Of a stretch of 5,835 nt of DNA, positions 1 to 5,369 are shown one piece after another. The stretch is taken from the NCBI GenBank assembly GCA_017398245.1, contig JAFQGN010000141.1, positions 1-5,835 of the forward strand. The letters run 5' to 3'. Within the stretch, counting starts at the first letter, position 1; the number at the start of each line of letters is the position of its first letter. The position numbers and the translations under genes were made by a program. The DNA is from Clostridia bacterium. GTDB lineage: Bacteria > Bacillota_A > Clostridia > Christensenellales > Aristaeellaceae. The notes beneath the pieces were generated by a model. It worked only from the letters and a program-made list of their open reading frames with translations, was not told where the DNA came from and searched no databases.

Positions 1-501
1 GGTTCTTCGCGGATCATCGACCCGTGCATTTACCGGCTGCCCTGCGGAAAATGGCGCATGTGGTACAAGGACGAGCGGCGCGAATCGCACACCTGTTATG
101 CCGACAGCGCGGATCTGTACGAATGGGAATTTGTGGGCGAGGCGACGAGCGACTGCGGGCAGGAAGGCCCGAACGTGTTCAAGCTGGGAGGAAAATACTG
201 GCTGATCGCGGATATCTGGAAGGGCCTTGCGGTGTATTCTTCCGACGATCTTACGCATTTTGTGCGGCAGGAGCAGGATATCCTCGTGGAGCCCGGCACG
301 CGCGCGGAGGACACGGCACGCGGGCATCATGCTGACGTTGTGGTCGTTGGAAACCGTGCGTTCATCGTGTATTTTGTGCATTTTGACCCGGAGTATCACC
401 CGCGCACGGCGGTGCAGATGGCTGAGCTCAAGGTGGAAAACGGCATGCTGGTGTGCGACAGGAACGCCGAGTTTGACGTGAACTGGAGCGTAGGGGAGTA
501 A
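1..501 (+). CDS. GH43-like five-bladed beta-propeller glycoside hydrolase, 3' part only
   Basis: The reading frame is open from the first base and ends at TAA 499-501, giving the last 166 residues; the start lies upstream of the window. Seen: repeated propeller-blade signatures, including IIDPCIYRLPCGKWRMWY (residues 5-22 of the fragment), an S-x-DLYEWE blade (36-43), EGPNVFKLGGKYWLIAD (55-71) and VYSSDDLTHF (78-87). A D-P strand followed by an EGP strand is the usual arrangement in GH43-type enzymes, where the Asp tunes the pKa and the Glu is the general acid. By that analogy D7 and E55 are the candidate residues here; the nucleophile-side Asp would lie upstream. A His-rich HHADVVV stretch (109-115) recalls GH117-like and related families, so the exact family is uncertain. 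Likely role: exo-acting hydrolysis of a glycoside or oligosaccharide. No signal peptide can be judged. It converges on the gene at 791-1615. Confidence 0.75.
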   Translation, partial: GSSRIIDPCIYRLPCGKWRMWYKDERRESHTCYADSADLYEWEFVGEATSDCGQEGPNVFKLGGKYWLIADIWKGLAVYSSDDLTHFVRQEQDILVEPGTRAEDTARGHHADVVVVGNRAFIVYFVHFDPEYHPRTAVQMAELKVENGMLVCDRNAEFDVNWSVGE

Positions 502-511
502 CGGAGAATGC

Positions 512-550
512 GGGGGAACCCTTTTCGTTGGAAAAAGAAAAGGGTCCCCC
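512..550. repeat. Hairpin 1 (G5/CCCTTTTC palindrome) after the glycosidase stop
   Basis: Left arm GGGGGAACCCTTTTC (512-526) pairs with right arm GAAAAGGGTCCCCC (537-550) with one bulged base and a loop of about 10 nt. It begins 10 nt after the stop of the upstream gene, so it may end or protect that transcript. No U-tract follows on the plus strand (the next bases are CGATCCCC), so it is not a standard intrinsic terminator. It shares the core CCCTTTTC...GAAAAGGG with the hairpin at 742-783, which suggests a dispersed repeat family rather than a one-off terminator. Confidence 0.7.
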
Positions 551-741
551 CGATCCCCCTCCGAAAAGAAATCTGTTTTATGGGGAAGAATGGGAGGCTT
601 GGAAGGAAGAACGATTTCCAGAATATTTCTGTAAATGGCGGAGTTGAGGATGATTTGAGGCGAACACGCATCCGGGAAAAATGTTTTTTTTGTGGATGTG
701 TGCAAATTCTGAAGCTAAATATGATTTCTTTTAGGGAGAGC
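551..741. other. Gene-free spacer between the two hairpins
   Basis: I see no supportable gene here. A short open frame runs through it on the plus strand, but it reads through both hairpins and has no convincing ribosome site. The DNA is visibly more AT-rich and purine-biased than the neighbouring genes. It contains a run of eight T (684-691) enclosed by a 9-bp imperfect stem, CACGCATCC (665-673) with GGATGTGTG (694-702, one G-T pair). The function is unknown. Confidence 0.4.
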
Positions 742-783
742 GCGAGAGACCCTTTTCTTTATCAAAAGAAAAGGGTCTCTCGC
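742..783. repeat. Hairpin 2 (perfect 19-bp palindrome, CCCTTTTC core)
   Basis: GCGAGAGACCCTTTTCTTT (742-760) is exactly complementary to 765-783, leaving the tetraloop ATCA (761-764). The end of the stem lies 7 nt past the stop codon of the minus-strand gene at 791-1615, so it sits where a terminator or 3' stabiliser would be. On the minus strand the stem is followed by GCTCTCCC and not a U-tract, so canonical intrinsic termination is doubtful. The CCCTTTTC/GAAAAGGG core is shared with hairpin 1, whereas the outer arms differ (GAGAG versus GGGGG) yet stay self-complementary. Confidence 0.8.
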
Positions 784-790
784 AAAAATG

Positions 791-1615
791 TTACTTCAGC
801 AGGGCGGCGAACTGCAGTGCCTTTTCGTGGGCGAGGGTGAGTACGCCGAGCGGATCGAGATGGGCGTAGCGGTCGTGGGTCGCGCGGTTGGGCTTATTGT
901 AGACGGTCAGTTCAAAGGTGAGATAGCCGTCGAAGCCGGTCTTCCGGATGCGCTGCGCGATGCCCGGCCAGTCGGCGACGCCGTCAAAGGGGAAGAGGTG
1001 CGCGTCGTCGTGCCAGAAGATCTCCGGACCGGTGATGCCCATGTTGTCGTTGAGATGGGTGGCGATGAGCTTGTCGCCGTATTTGCCGATGAGATCGTGG
1101 CTGTAGTTGTAACACATTTCGTGGCCGGTATCGATGCAGAAGCCGGCGGCGGGATGATCCCAGAGATGATCGTGCAGATATTCCAAGTATTTTTCGCCCT
1201 CGGTATTTTCAAAGGCGATGCGCATGCCCAGCTCCTGCGCGCGATCGAGCAGGCGGGAGAAGCGCTGTACGCCGATATCGGTGGGGTGCTGCTCGCCAAA
1301 GCCGATGAAGACATGGCAGATGACGATGGGCGCGCCGACGGCGTGGGCGGTCTCGAGGCAGGCGATCTGCTCGGCGAGGGAATCTTCGCCTTCCGGGCCT
1401 TCCTCCCAGAGCTTGTGCACGCGGGTGAACGGCGCATGGACGGACTGCAGCTCCAGCCCGTTTTCGCGCGCGTACTGCGCGATGGCGCATACGTCGATCT
1501 CGGGGGAGGTGGCGTCGATAAAGCAGCCGTCAAAGCCGGCCTGACGGACGAGGGGGACGATATCGTATTGGGAGATATCCTTGGAACAGATGCTCAGGTT
1601 GATGGCAGTCTTCAT
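791..1615 (-). CDS. Xylose-isomerase-like TIM barrel (sugar isomerase/epimerase, AP-endonuclease-2 superfamily)
   Basis: A 274-residue protein, ATG at 1615-1613, TAA at 793-791, and a modest purine-rich ribosome site (AGAAAGAAG) about 10 nt upstream. It has the single-domain TIM-barrel pattern of PF01261 proteins: QAGFDGCFID (25-34), SVHAPF (58-63), CHVFIGFG (100-107), AFENTEG (134-140), CIDTGH (160-165), ATHLNDN (185-191), HDDAHLFPFDG (202-212) and YLTFEL (231-236). Candidate metal ligands are H60, H101, E136, D162, H165, H187, D204, H206 and E235, which matches in order the ligand set of endonuclease IV. The same set also occurs in many sugar isomerase/epimerase proteins of the superfamily. 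No signal peptide, so cytoplasmic. It lies 26 nt downstream of the secreted-protein gene on the same strand and is probably cotranscribed. A sugar or polyol epimerase/isomerase role is favoured over DNA repair because of the neighbouring carbohydrate genes. The substrate is unknown. Confidence 0.85.
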   Translation of the reverse strand: MKTAINLSICSKDISQYDIVPLVRQAGFDGCFIDATSPEIDVCAIAQYARENGLELQSVHAPFTRVHKLWEEGPEGEDSLAEQIACLETAHAVGAPIVICHVFIGFGEQHPTDIGVQRFSRLLDRAQELGMRIAFENTEGEKYLEYLHDHLWDHPAAGFCIDTGHEMCYNYSHDLIGKYGDKLIATHLNDNMGITGPEIFWHDDAHLFPFDGVADWPGIAQRIRKTGFDGYLTFELTVYNKPNRATHDRYAHLDPLGVLTLAHEKALQFAALLK

Positions 1616-1641
1616 GGTATGTCGCTTCTTTCTAATGGTGA

Positions 1642-2490
1642 TCAGTCTGCATAGAACAGGCCTTCGAACAGCTCGTAGGTGGGCACGGATTCGCCGCCGA
1701 TGGTGGCGCTGTAGCCGCCGATATCGGTGCGCAGCCAGCCGGAGGCGAATTCATATTCCGACCAGTCGTACTCTTCGGGCACGATATAGAGCCATTCGAT
1801 ATCATCGGTGGCGACGATCCACGCGCTCTCACCGGCCTTGAGCGTGCGCGCATAGCCGGTGTTGGTGCGGCTGATGCACAGCGGGATATCGCGCAGGGCG
1901 GTGACTTTCGTGCCCATGGGGTACAGATCGCGCGGCATTTCGACCACGCCGTTGGTGAGCACGGCCTCGTCTTCTGCGGAATAGGCGGTGCAGACGATCA
2001 GATCGCACGGGCGGAACCAGGTGTGCAGGATGGAGCCGCGGGCAGAGCCGGTGAGCGTGCCGTCGGCATTGACGGTGATCTCCCAGGGCATCATGAAGAT
2101 CTGTCCGAGGTAGGAAAGCTCGCCATGATAATAGGAATAGACATAGGTGGTGTCATCGTCGCTCCAGCCGTAATCGGAAACGAGGAGAAGAGCGTCGTCC
2201 GCGCCGTTGTCCAGGCGCAGGGCATGGATGCGGCCGGTCATATCGACGCCTTCGCCGTCGACCTGGCTGGAACCGGCGATGAGGCGGTAGGCGGAGGCGC
2301 CAGTCTCTTCATTGTACTTGTGGGCGTATTTGACGGTTTCTACTGAGCCGTCGCCGTCCAGATCGATCTGCATGCCGCTGGTCAGCTCAAAGACCTGACC
2401 GAGGGGAAGGGAGTAGGCCTGTTCGGCCACGGAAACGGCGGGGATGAGCAGAAGAAGGCTGAGGCACAGAACAAGAAGAAGCTTTTTCAT
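1642..2490 (-). CDS. Secreted protein with VCBS/FG-GAP-like calcium loop and SH3-like C-terminus, function unknown
   Basis: 282 residues, ATG at 2490-2488, TGA at 1644-1642. A good ribosome site, GGAGGG (plus-strand positions 2497-2502), lies 6 nt upstream and supports this start. Residues 1-22 form a clear signal peptide: MKK, a Leu-rich core, then PAVSVA with probable signal peptidase I cleavage before E23. No lipobox Cys is placed for lipidation. DLDGDGSVE (43-51) fits the D-x-D-x-D-G-x-x-E calcium loop of FG-GAP/VCBS repeats. Blades rich in Tyr and Asp follow (YGWSDDDTTYVYSYYHGELSYLGQI starts near 107). The C-terminal part (about 192-255: GTKVTALRDIPL, then LKAGESAWIVATDDIEWLYI) resembles a bacterial SH3-like domain. 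The protein is likely released to, or held in, the cell envelope. It is first in a minus-strand unit with the TIM-barrel gene. I do not recognise a named family member and assign no enzymatic role. Confidence 0.8.
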   Translation of the reverse strand: MKKLLLVLCLSLLLLIPAVSVAEQAYSLPLGQVFELTSGMQIDLDGDGSVETVKYAHKYNEETGASAYRLIAGSSQVDGEGVDMTGRIHALRLDNGADDALLLVSDYGWSDDDTTYVYSYYHGELSYLGQIFMMPWEITVNADGTLTGSARGSILHTWFRPCDLIVCTAYSAEDEAVLTNGVVEMPRDLYPMGTKVTALRDIPLCISRTNTGYARTLKAGESAWIVATDDIEWLYIVPEEYDWSEYEFASGWLRTDIGGYSATIGGESVPTYELFEGLFYAD

Positions 2491-2624
2491 AGGGTTCCCT
2501 CCAGTGGTTTTTTATAGGGGTAATCATTCGACGCGCGCGCGCCGTTTCCTGTTGCATGGCGAGCAAAAGAAGAATGGAAATTATGAACGAAAAACAAACG
2601 TTTTGCATTTGAGGAAGAAAATCT

Positions 2625-2653
2625 TTGACGAAAGGTCCAAGCTTGTGTATAAT
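2625..2653 (+). promoter_or_regulatory. Sigma-A-type promoter for the P-loop/TIM-barrel unit
   Basis: A -35 box TTGACG (2625-2630; consensus TTGACA) is separated by exactly 17 bp from a perfect -10 box TATAAT (2648-2653). Transcription would begin near 2660, giving a leader of about 35 nt to the ATG at 2695, with GGGAGGG (2680-2686) as ribosome site. This is the best housekeeping promoter in the window and suggests strong, perhaps constitutive expression. I could not find an equally good promoter for the divergent minus-strand gene. Confidence 0.85.
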
Positions 2654-2694
2654 GGTTTCATAGACAAAAATACTCCATCGGGAGGGATGTTCCA

Positions 2695-3114
2695 ATGGTA
2701 CAGGTTATTCTCGGCAAAAAGGGCAGCGGCAAGACCAAGCGCCTGATCGATATGGCTAATGAGGCTCTCAAGACGGAACACGGCTATGTGGTGTTCATGG
2801 ACGACGATACCCGCTATATGTACGACCTGCGTCACGAGATCCGCTTTGTGGACTGCTCTGACTACGCCAAGCGCGAAGAGCGCAGCGCCGATATGTTCTA
2901 CGGTCTGGTCGCCGGCATGCTCTCCGTCAATTACGATATCACCCTGATCTTTGTTGACGCGTTCAAGAAGCTGGTCAACACCGAGATGCAGGATCTGGAG
3001 AATCTGTTCGACCACCTGAACAAGCTTTCCGAGCAGCGCCACGTGAACATTGTGCTGTCTGTCAGCGCGGACGCCGACGAGCTGCCCGAATTCATCACCA
3101 AGCTGGCGATCTGA
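2695..3114 (+). CDS. Small P-loop NTPase-like protein (often labelled PilT-like/ATP-binding protein in Clostridia)
   Basis: 139 residues, ATG at 2695 with GGGAGGG 8 nt upstream, TGA at 3112-3114. The N-terminus MVQVILGKKGSGKT carries an intact Walker A motif (G7-K-K-G-S-G-K13-T14). TLIFVD (83-88) is a plausible Walker B strand ending in D88. Length and motifs fit a short single-domain P-loop protein I recall from Clostridia, where automated annotation sometimes calls it twitching-motility PilT. True PilT is about 340 residues or more with Asp and His boxes absent here, so that name is not supported. No membrane segment or signal peptide, so cytoplasmic. It is first in a unit with the TIM-barrel gene 27 nt downstream, driven by the promoter at 2625-2653. 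The biological role is unknown; nucleotide binding is well supported, hydrolysis is inferred. Confidence 0.85.
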   Translation: MVQVILGKKGSGKTKRLIDMANEALKTEHGYVVFMDDDTRYMYDLRHEIRFVDCSDYAKREERSADMFYGLVAGMLSVNYDITLIFVDAFKKLVNTEMQDLENLFDHLNKLSEQRHVNIVLSVSADADELPEFITKLAI

Positions 3115-3127
3115 TAAAAACGACTGC

Positions 3128-3134
3128 AGGAGGT
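3128..3134 (+). promoter_or_regulatory. Strong ribosome binding site fixing a GTG start
   Basis: AGGAGGT lies 7 nt before the GTG at 3142. There is no in-frame ATG close by, and the family's usual N-terminus (KIPFACQLYSVR) follows directly, so GTG is taken as the true start codon. Confidence 0.85.
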
Positions 3135-3141
3135 TACCGCT

Positions 3142-3909
3142 GTGAAAAAGATCCCGTTTGCATGTCAGCTGTATTCTGTGCGCAATTCCCTCGCGAAGGA
3201 TTTTGAGGGCACCATCCGCGCCGTGGCCAATGCGGGCTATGAGGGCATCGAATTTTATGGCGGTCTGGATACCTGGACTGCGGAGAGGATCAACGCCATC
3301 ACGGCCGAGACCGGGCTGAAGGTTTGCGGCTGGCACAGCAATATCAACGATTTCAGCGATGAGAACATCAAGAACACCATCGCCTTCCACAAGTCCATCG
3401 GCAATAAGTGCATGGTCATCCCGGGTCTGCCGGGCGAAATGACCTGCTCTGCGGCCGCGTGGCACAAGACGGCCGAGCGCTTCAATGAGATCGTCAAGAT
3501 CCTCAGGGAAGAGGGCATGTACACCGGCTATCACAACCACTATATCGAATTTGCGCTGATCGACGGCGAAATGCCGTGGGATATCATTGCGACCGAGACT
3601 GATAAGGATTTCATCCTGCAGATCGACAACGGCAACGCGATGCACGGCAAGGCGGACCCGCTGGCATACCTGAAAAAGTACCCGGGCCGCGCGCGCACGT
3701 TCCACTTCAAGCCCTATTCGTACACGAAGGGCTACGATGTCACCCCCGGTGTCGACGACGATATTCCGTGGCAGGAGACGGTGGACGAGCTTGTGAAGCA
3801 GAATGCGACCGAGTGGATCATCGCCGAGTATGAGACCGAAGCCCTGTACAACGATATCGAGGGCATCGAGATCTGCGCGAAGAACCTGGGCAAGTTCCTG
3901 GAAGGCTGA
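3142..3909 (+). CDS. Xylose-isomerase-like TIM barrel, QLYSVR-type sugar isomerase/epimerase
   Basis: 255 residues, GTG start, TGA at 3907-3909. The opening QLYSVRNSLAKDFEGTI (9-25) and ANAGYEGIEFYG (29-40) are typical of the sugar phosphate isomerase/epimerase group of PF01261 TIM barrels. Further landmarks are GWHSN (63-67), YHNHYIEF (130-137), QIDNGNAMHGKADPLAYLKKYPGR (starting at 160), FHFKPY (187-192) and AEYE (228-231). Probable metal and catalytic residues by family analogy are E136, D162, H188 and E229. The usual His-x-Lys-Asp near H188 reads H-F-K-P. There is no signal peptide, so it is cytoplasmic, although relatives acting on 3-keto-glycosides or inositols can be secreted or cytoplasmic. 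It is cotranscribed with the P-loop gene and followed by a strong terminator at 3931-3967. It is a distant paralogue of the barrel at 791-1615, which has a fuller metal set. The exact substrate is not deducible. Confidence 0.88.
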   Translation: MKKIPFACQLYSVRNSLAKDFEGTIRAVANAGYEGIEFYGGLDTWTAERINAITAETGLKVCGWHSNINDFSDENIKNTIAFHKSIGNKCMVIPGLPGEMTCSAAAWHKTAERFNEIVKILREEGMYTGYHNHYIEFALIDGEMPWDIIATETDKDFILQIDNGNAMHGKADPLAYLKKYPGRARTFHFKPYSYTKGYDVTPGVDDDIPWQETVDELVKQNATEWIIAEYETEALYNDIEGIEICAKNLGKFLEG

Positions 3910-3930
3910 GACGGATATTGATTGAACAAT

Positions 3931-3967
3931 AGGCGCAGGCGGCGCGGATGCGCTGTCTGCGCTTTTT
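3931..3967 (+). terminator. Intrinsic (rho-independent) terminator after the 3142-3909 gene
   Basis: GCGCAGGCGGCGC (3933-3945) pairs along all 13 positions, including two G-T pairs, with GCGCTGTCTGCGC (3950-3962) around a GGAT loop, followed at once by five T (3963-3967). It starts about 20 nt past the stop. It separates the P-loop/TIM-barrel unit from the flavoenzyme operon. Confidence 0.9.
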
Positions 3968-4039
3968 GCGAACATTGGCGGGCTGTATCAGCAAAAAATG
4001 GCAGATGGACAGCCCGGATTATGGAATAAAGAACACGAT

Positions 4040-4047
4040 GGAAAGGG
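4040..4047 (+). promoter_or_regulatory. Ribosome binding site supporting the 4058 start
   Basis: GGAAAGGG ends 10 nt before ATG 4058. The alternative in-frame ATG at 3998 has only GGGCTGTATCAGCAAAAA upstream, with no Shine-Dalgarno match at useful spacing. The site is only moderate in strength. Confidence 0.5.
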
Positions 4048-4057
4048 TGCAGAACAG

Positions 4058-5350
4058 ATGTGCGCGGCGTTTCGTTATGGAAATTTGAATGAACTGTATG
4101 CGGCCTGCCCGGAGCTGCCCGGGAAGGGCGATGTATCCGTGCTGGCAAAACCCGTGGAGGGGGAAGGATTCGTATGCAAAAATGCGATCGCCATCCAGCC
4201 GATGGAAGGCTGCGACGGCACGATCGGCGGATCTCCCGATGAATGGACCTACCGCCGCTACAGGCGATTTGCCGCAGGCGGCGCGGGACTTGTGTGGGCG
4301 GAGGCGATTTCCGTGGTGCCGGAGGGGCGCGCGAACCCGCGCCAGCTGATGCTGACGGAAGACAATCTCGACGATTTCCGCCGGCTGACCGACGCGATGC
4401 GCGAAGAGGCGGCCAAAAACGGCGAAGAGCCGCCGGTGATGATCGCGCAGCTGACGCACAGCGGCCGCTGGAGCCGTCCGGTGAAGGATAACGCGCCTAT
4501 CCGCATGTGGACCAGCCCGGTGCTTGACCCGCATCAGAAGCTGCCGGAGGATTATCCCATTGCGACGGACGAATACCTGGCCTCGCTGCCGGAGAAGTTC
4601 GCGGAATCCACCCGTCTTGCGCGTGCGGCGGGCTTTGACGGAGTGGACGTGAAGGCGTGCCATCTGTACCTGTATTCCGAAATGCTGGGCGCATTCGACA
4701 GGCCCGGCCCCTACGGCGGATCGTTTGAAAACCGCACGCGCCTGTTCCTGGAGAGCATCGAGGCTGCGCGCAGCGAGATCGCGGGAGGCGTTCTGGCCAG
4801 CCGCGTGAATCTGTATGACGGAACGGCGGCGAACTGGGGCGTGGGAGAGAACCTGTCTCTCGACCTGACCGAGCCGCTGATGCTGCTGGACAAGATGTGG
4901 GATAAGGGCGTAAAGCTGTTCAACATTACGATGGGCACGCCGTATTACAACCCGCATGTGAACAGGCCGTATGCAAACGGCGGATATGTGCCGCCGGAGG
5001 AGCCGCTGGCGGGCGTGGCAAGGCTGTTGGAGGGCTGCGCGCAGGCGCAGAAGAGGCTGCCAAAGGCGGTCATTCTGGCCACGGGCCTTTCGTATCTGAG
5101 GGAATATGCGCCCGAGATCGCGGCCGGTATGGCGCAGCGGGGAGAGGCGAAGCTGTTCGGCTTTGGCCGCGGCGCGTTCGCCTATCCGGATCTGGCGCAT
5201 GATATTTGCCAAAAGGGCAAAATGGAGCACGACAAATGCTGCGTGACCTGCTCTTTGTGCACGAAGATCATGCGCGCGGGCGGCAGGCCCGGCTGCCCGG
5301 TGAAGGACACCGAGTGGTATCTGCCCGAGTACAGGCGCGTGATCAAATAA
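4058..5350 (+). CDS. NADH:flavin oxidoreductase, Old Yellow Enzyme family with C-terminal Fe-S cluster motif
   Basis: 430 residues from ATG 4058, TAA at 5348-5350. An in-frame ATG at 3998 would add 20 residues without family resemblance or ribosome site, so I chose 4058. The barrel shows KNAIAIQPMEGCDG (41-54), FAAGGAGLVWAEA (71-83), AQLTHSGRWS (130-139), FDGVDVKACHLYLYSEML (193-210), RPGPYGGSFENRTR (215-228) and GFGRGAFAYPDLA (368-380), all typical of FMN-binding Old Yellow Enzyme relatives. Where yeast OYE has H-x-x-N-x-Y, this has K199, H202 and Y204. Near the C-terminus, CCVTCSLC followed by a Cys 12 residues later (C395, C398, C401, C413) fits a [4Fe-4S] cluster as in 2,4-dienoyl-CoA reductase, with spacing C-x2-C-x2-C-x11-C. 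The second FAD/NAD domain of FadH (total about 670 residues) is absent, so electrons must come from another protein or directly from NAD(P)H. Cytoplasmic. It shares an operon with the SDR gene 19 nt downstream. Confidence 0.9.
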   Translation: MCAAFRYGNLNELYAACPELPGKGDVSVLAKPVEGEGFVCKNAIAIQPMEGCDGTIGGSPDEWTYRRYRRFAAGGAGLVWAEAISVVPEGRANPRQLMLTEDNLDDFRRLTDAMREEAAKNGEEPPVMIAQLTHSGRWSRPVKDNAPIRMWTSPVLDPHQKLPEDYPIATDEYLASLPEKFAESTRLARAAGFDGVDVKACHLYLYSEMLGAFDRPGPYGGSFENRTRLFLESIEAARSEIAGGVLASRVNLYDGTAANWGVGENLSLDLTEPLMLLDKMWDKGVKLFNITMGTPYYNPHVNRPYANGGYVPPEEPLAGVARLLEGCAQAQKRLPKAVILATGLSYLREYAPEIAAGMAQRGEAKLFGFGRGAFAYPDLAHDICQKGKMEHDKCCVTCSLCTKIMRAGGRPGCPVKDTEWYLPEYRRVIK

Positions 5351-5369
5351 GCCGACAGGAGGAAAAAAC

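Noticed and set aside
508..840. 110-residue plus-strand open frame across the intergenic gap
   Set aside because: It reads through both palindromes and into the antisense of the 791-1615 gene, has no convincing ribosome site, and its Lys/Arg-rich product is what the repeat DNA yields in translation.
788..1654. 288-residue plus-strand open frame
   Set aside because: It is the antisense shadow of the TIM-barrel gene, whose protein has clear family motifs; the shadow product has none.
2511..2516. Minus-strand TATAAA as -10 box for the 1642-2490 gene
   Set aside because: The position 17 bp upstream falls in the CG run with no -35 likeness, and the start would be too close to the ribosome site to be convincing.
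2596..2603. AAACGTTT palindrome as a CcpA/LacI-type operator
   Set aside because: The surrounding bases fit the cre consensus poorly and an 8-bp palindrome is expected by chance; no regulator gene is in the window.
2695..3114. Naming the P-loop protein PilT
   Set aside because: Far too short and lacking the Asp and His boxes of secretion ATPases; only Walker motifs support it.
2581..3975. 464-residue minus-strand open frame spanning two genes
   Set aside because: It lies opposite the P-loop and TIM-barrel genes and even crosses their promoter and terminator. Long antisense frames are common in GC-rich coding DNA, and no family motif is seen.
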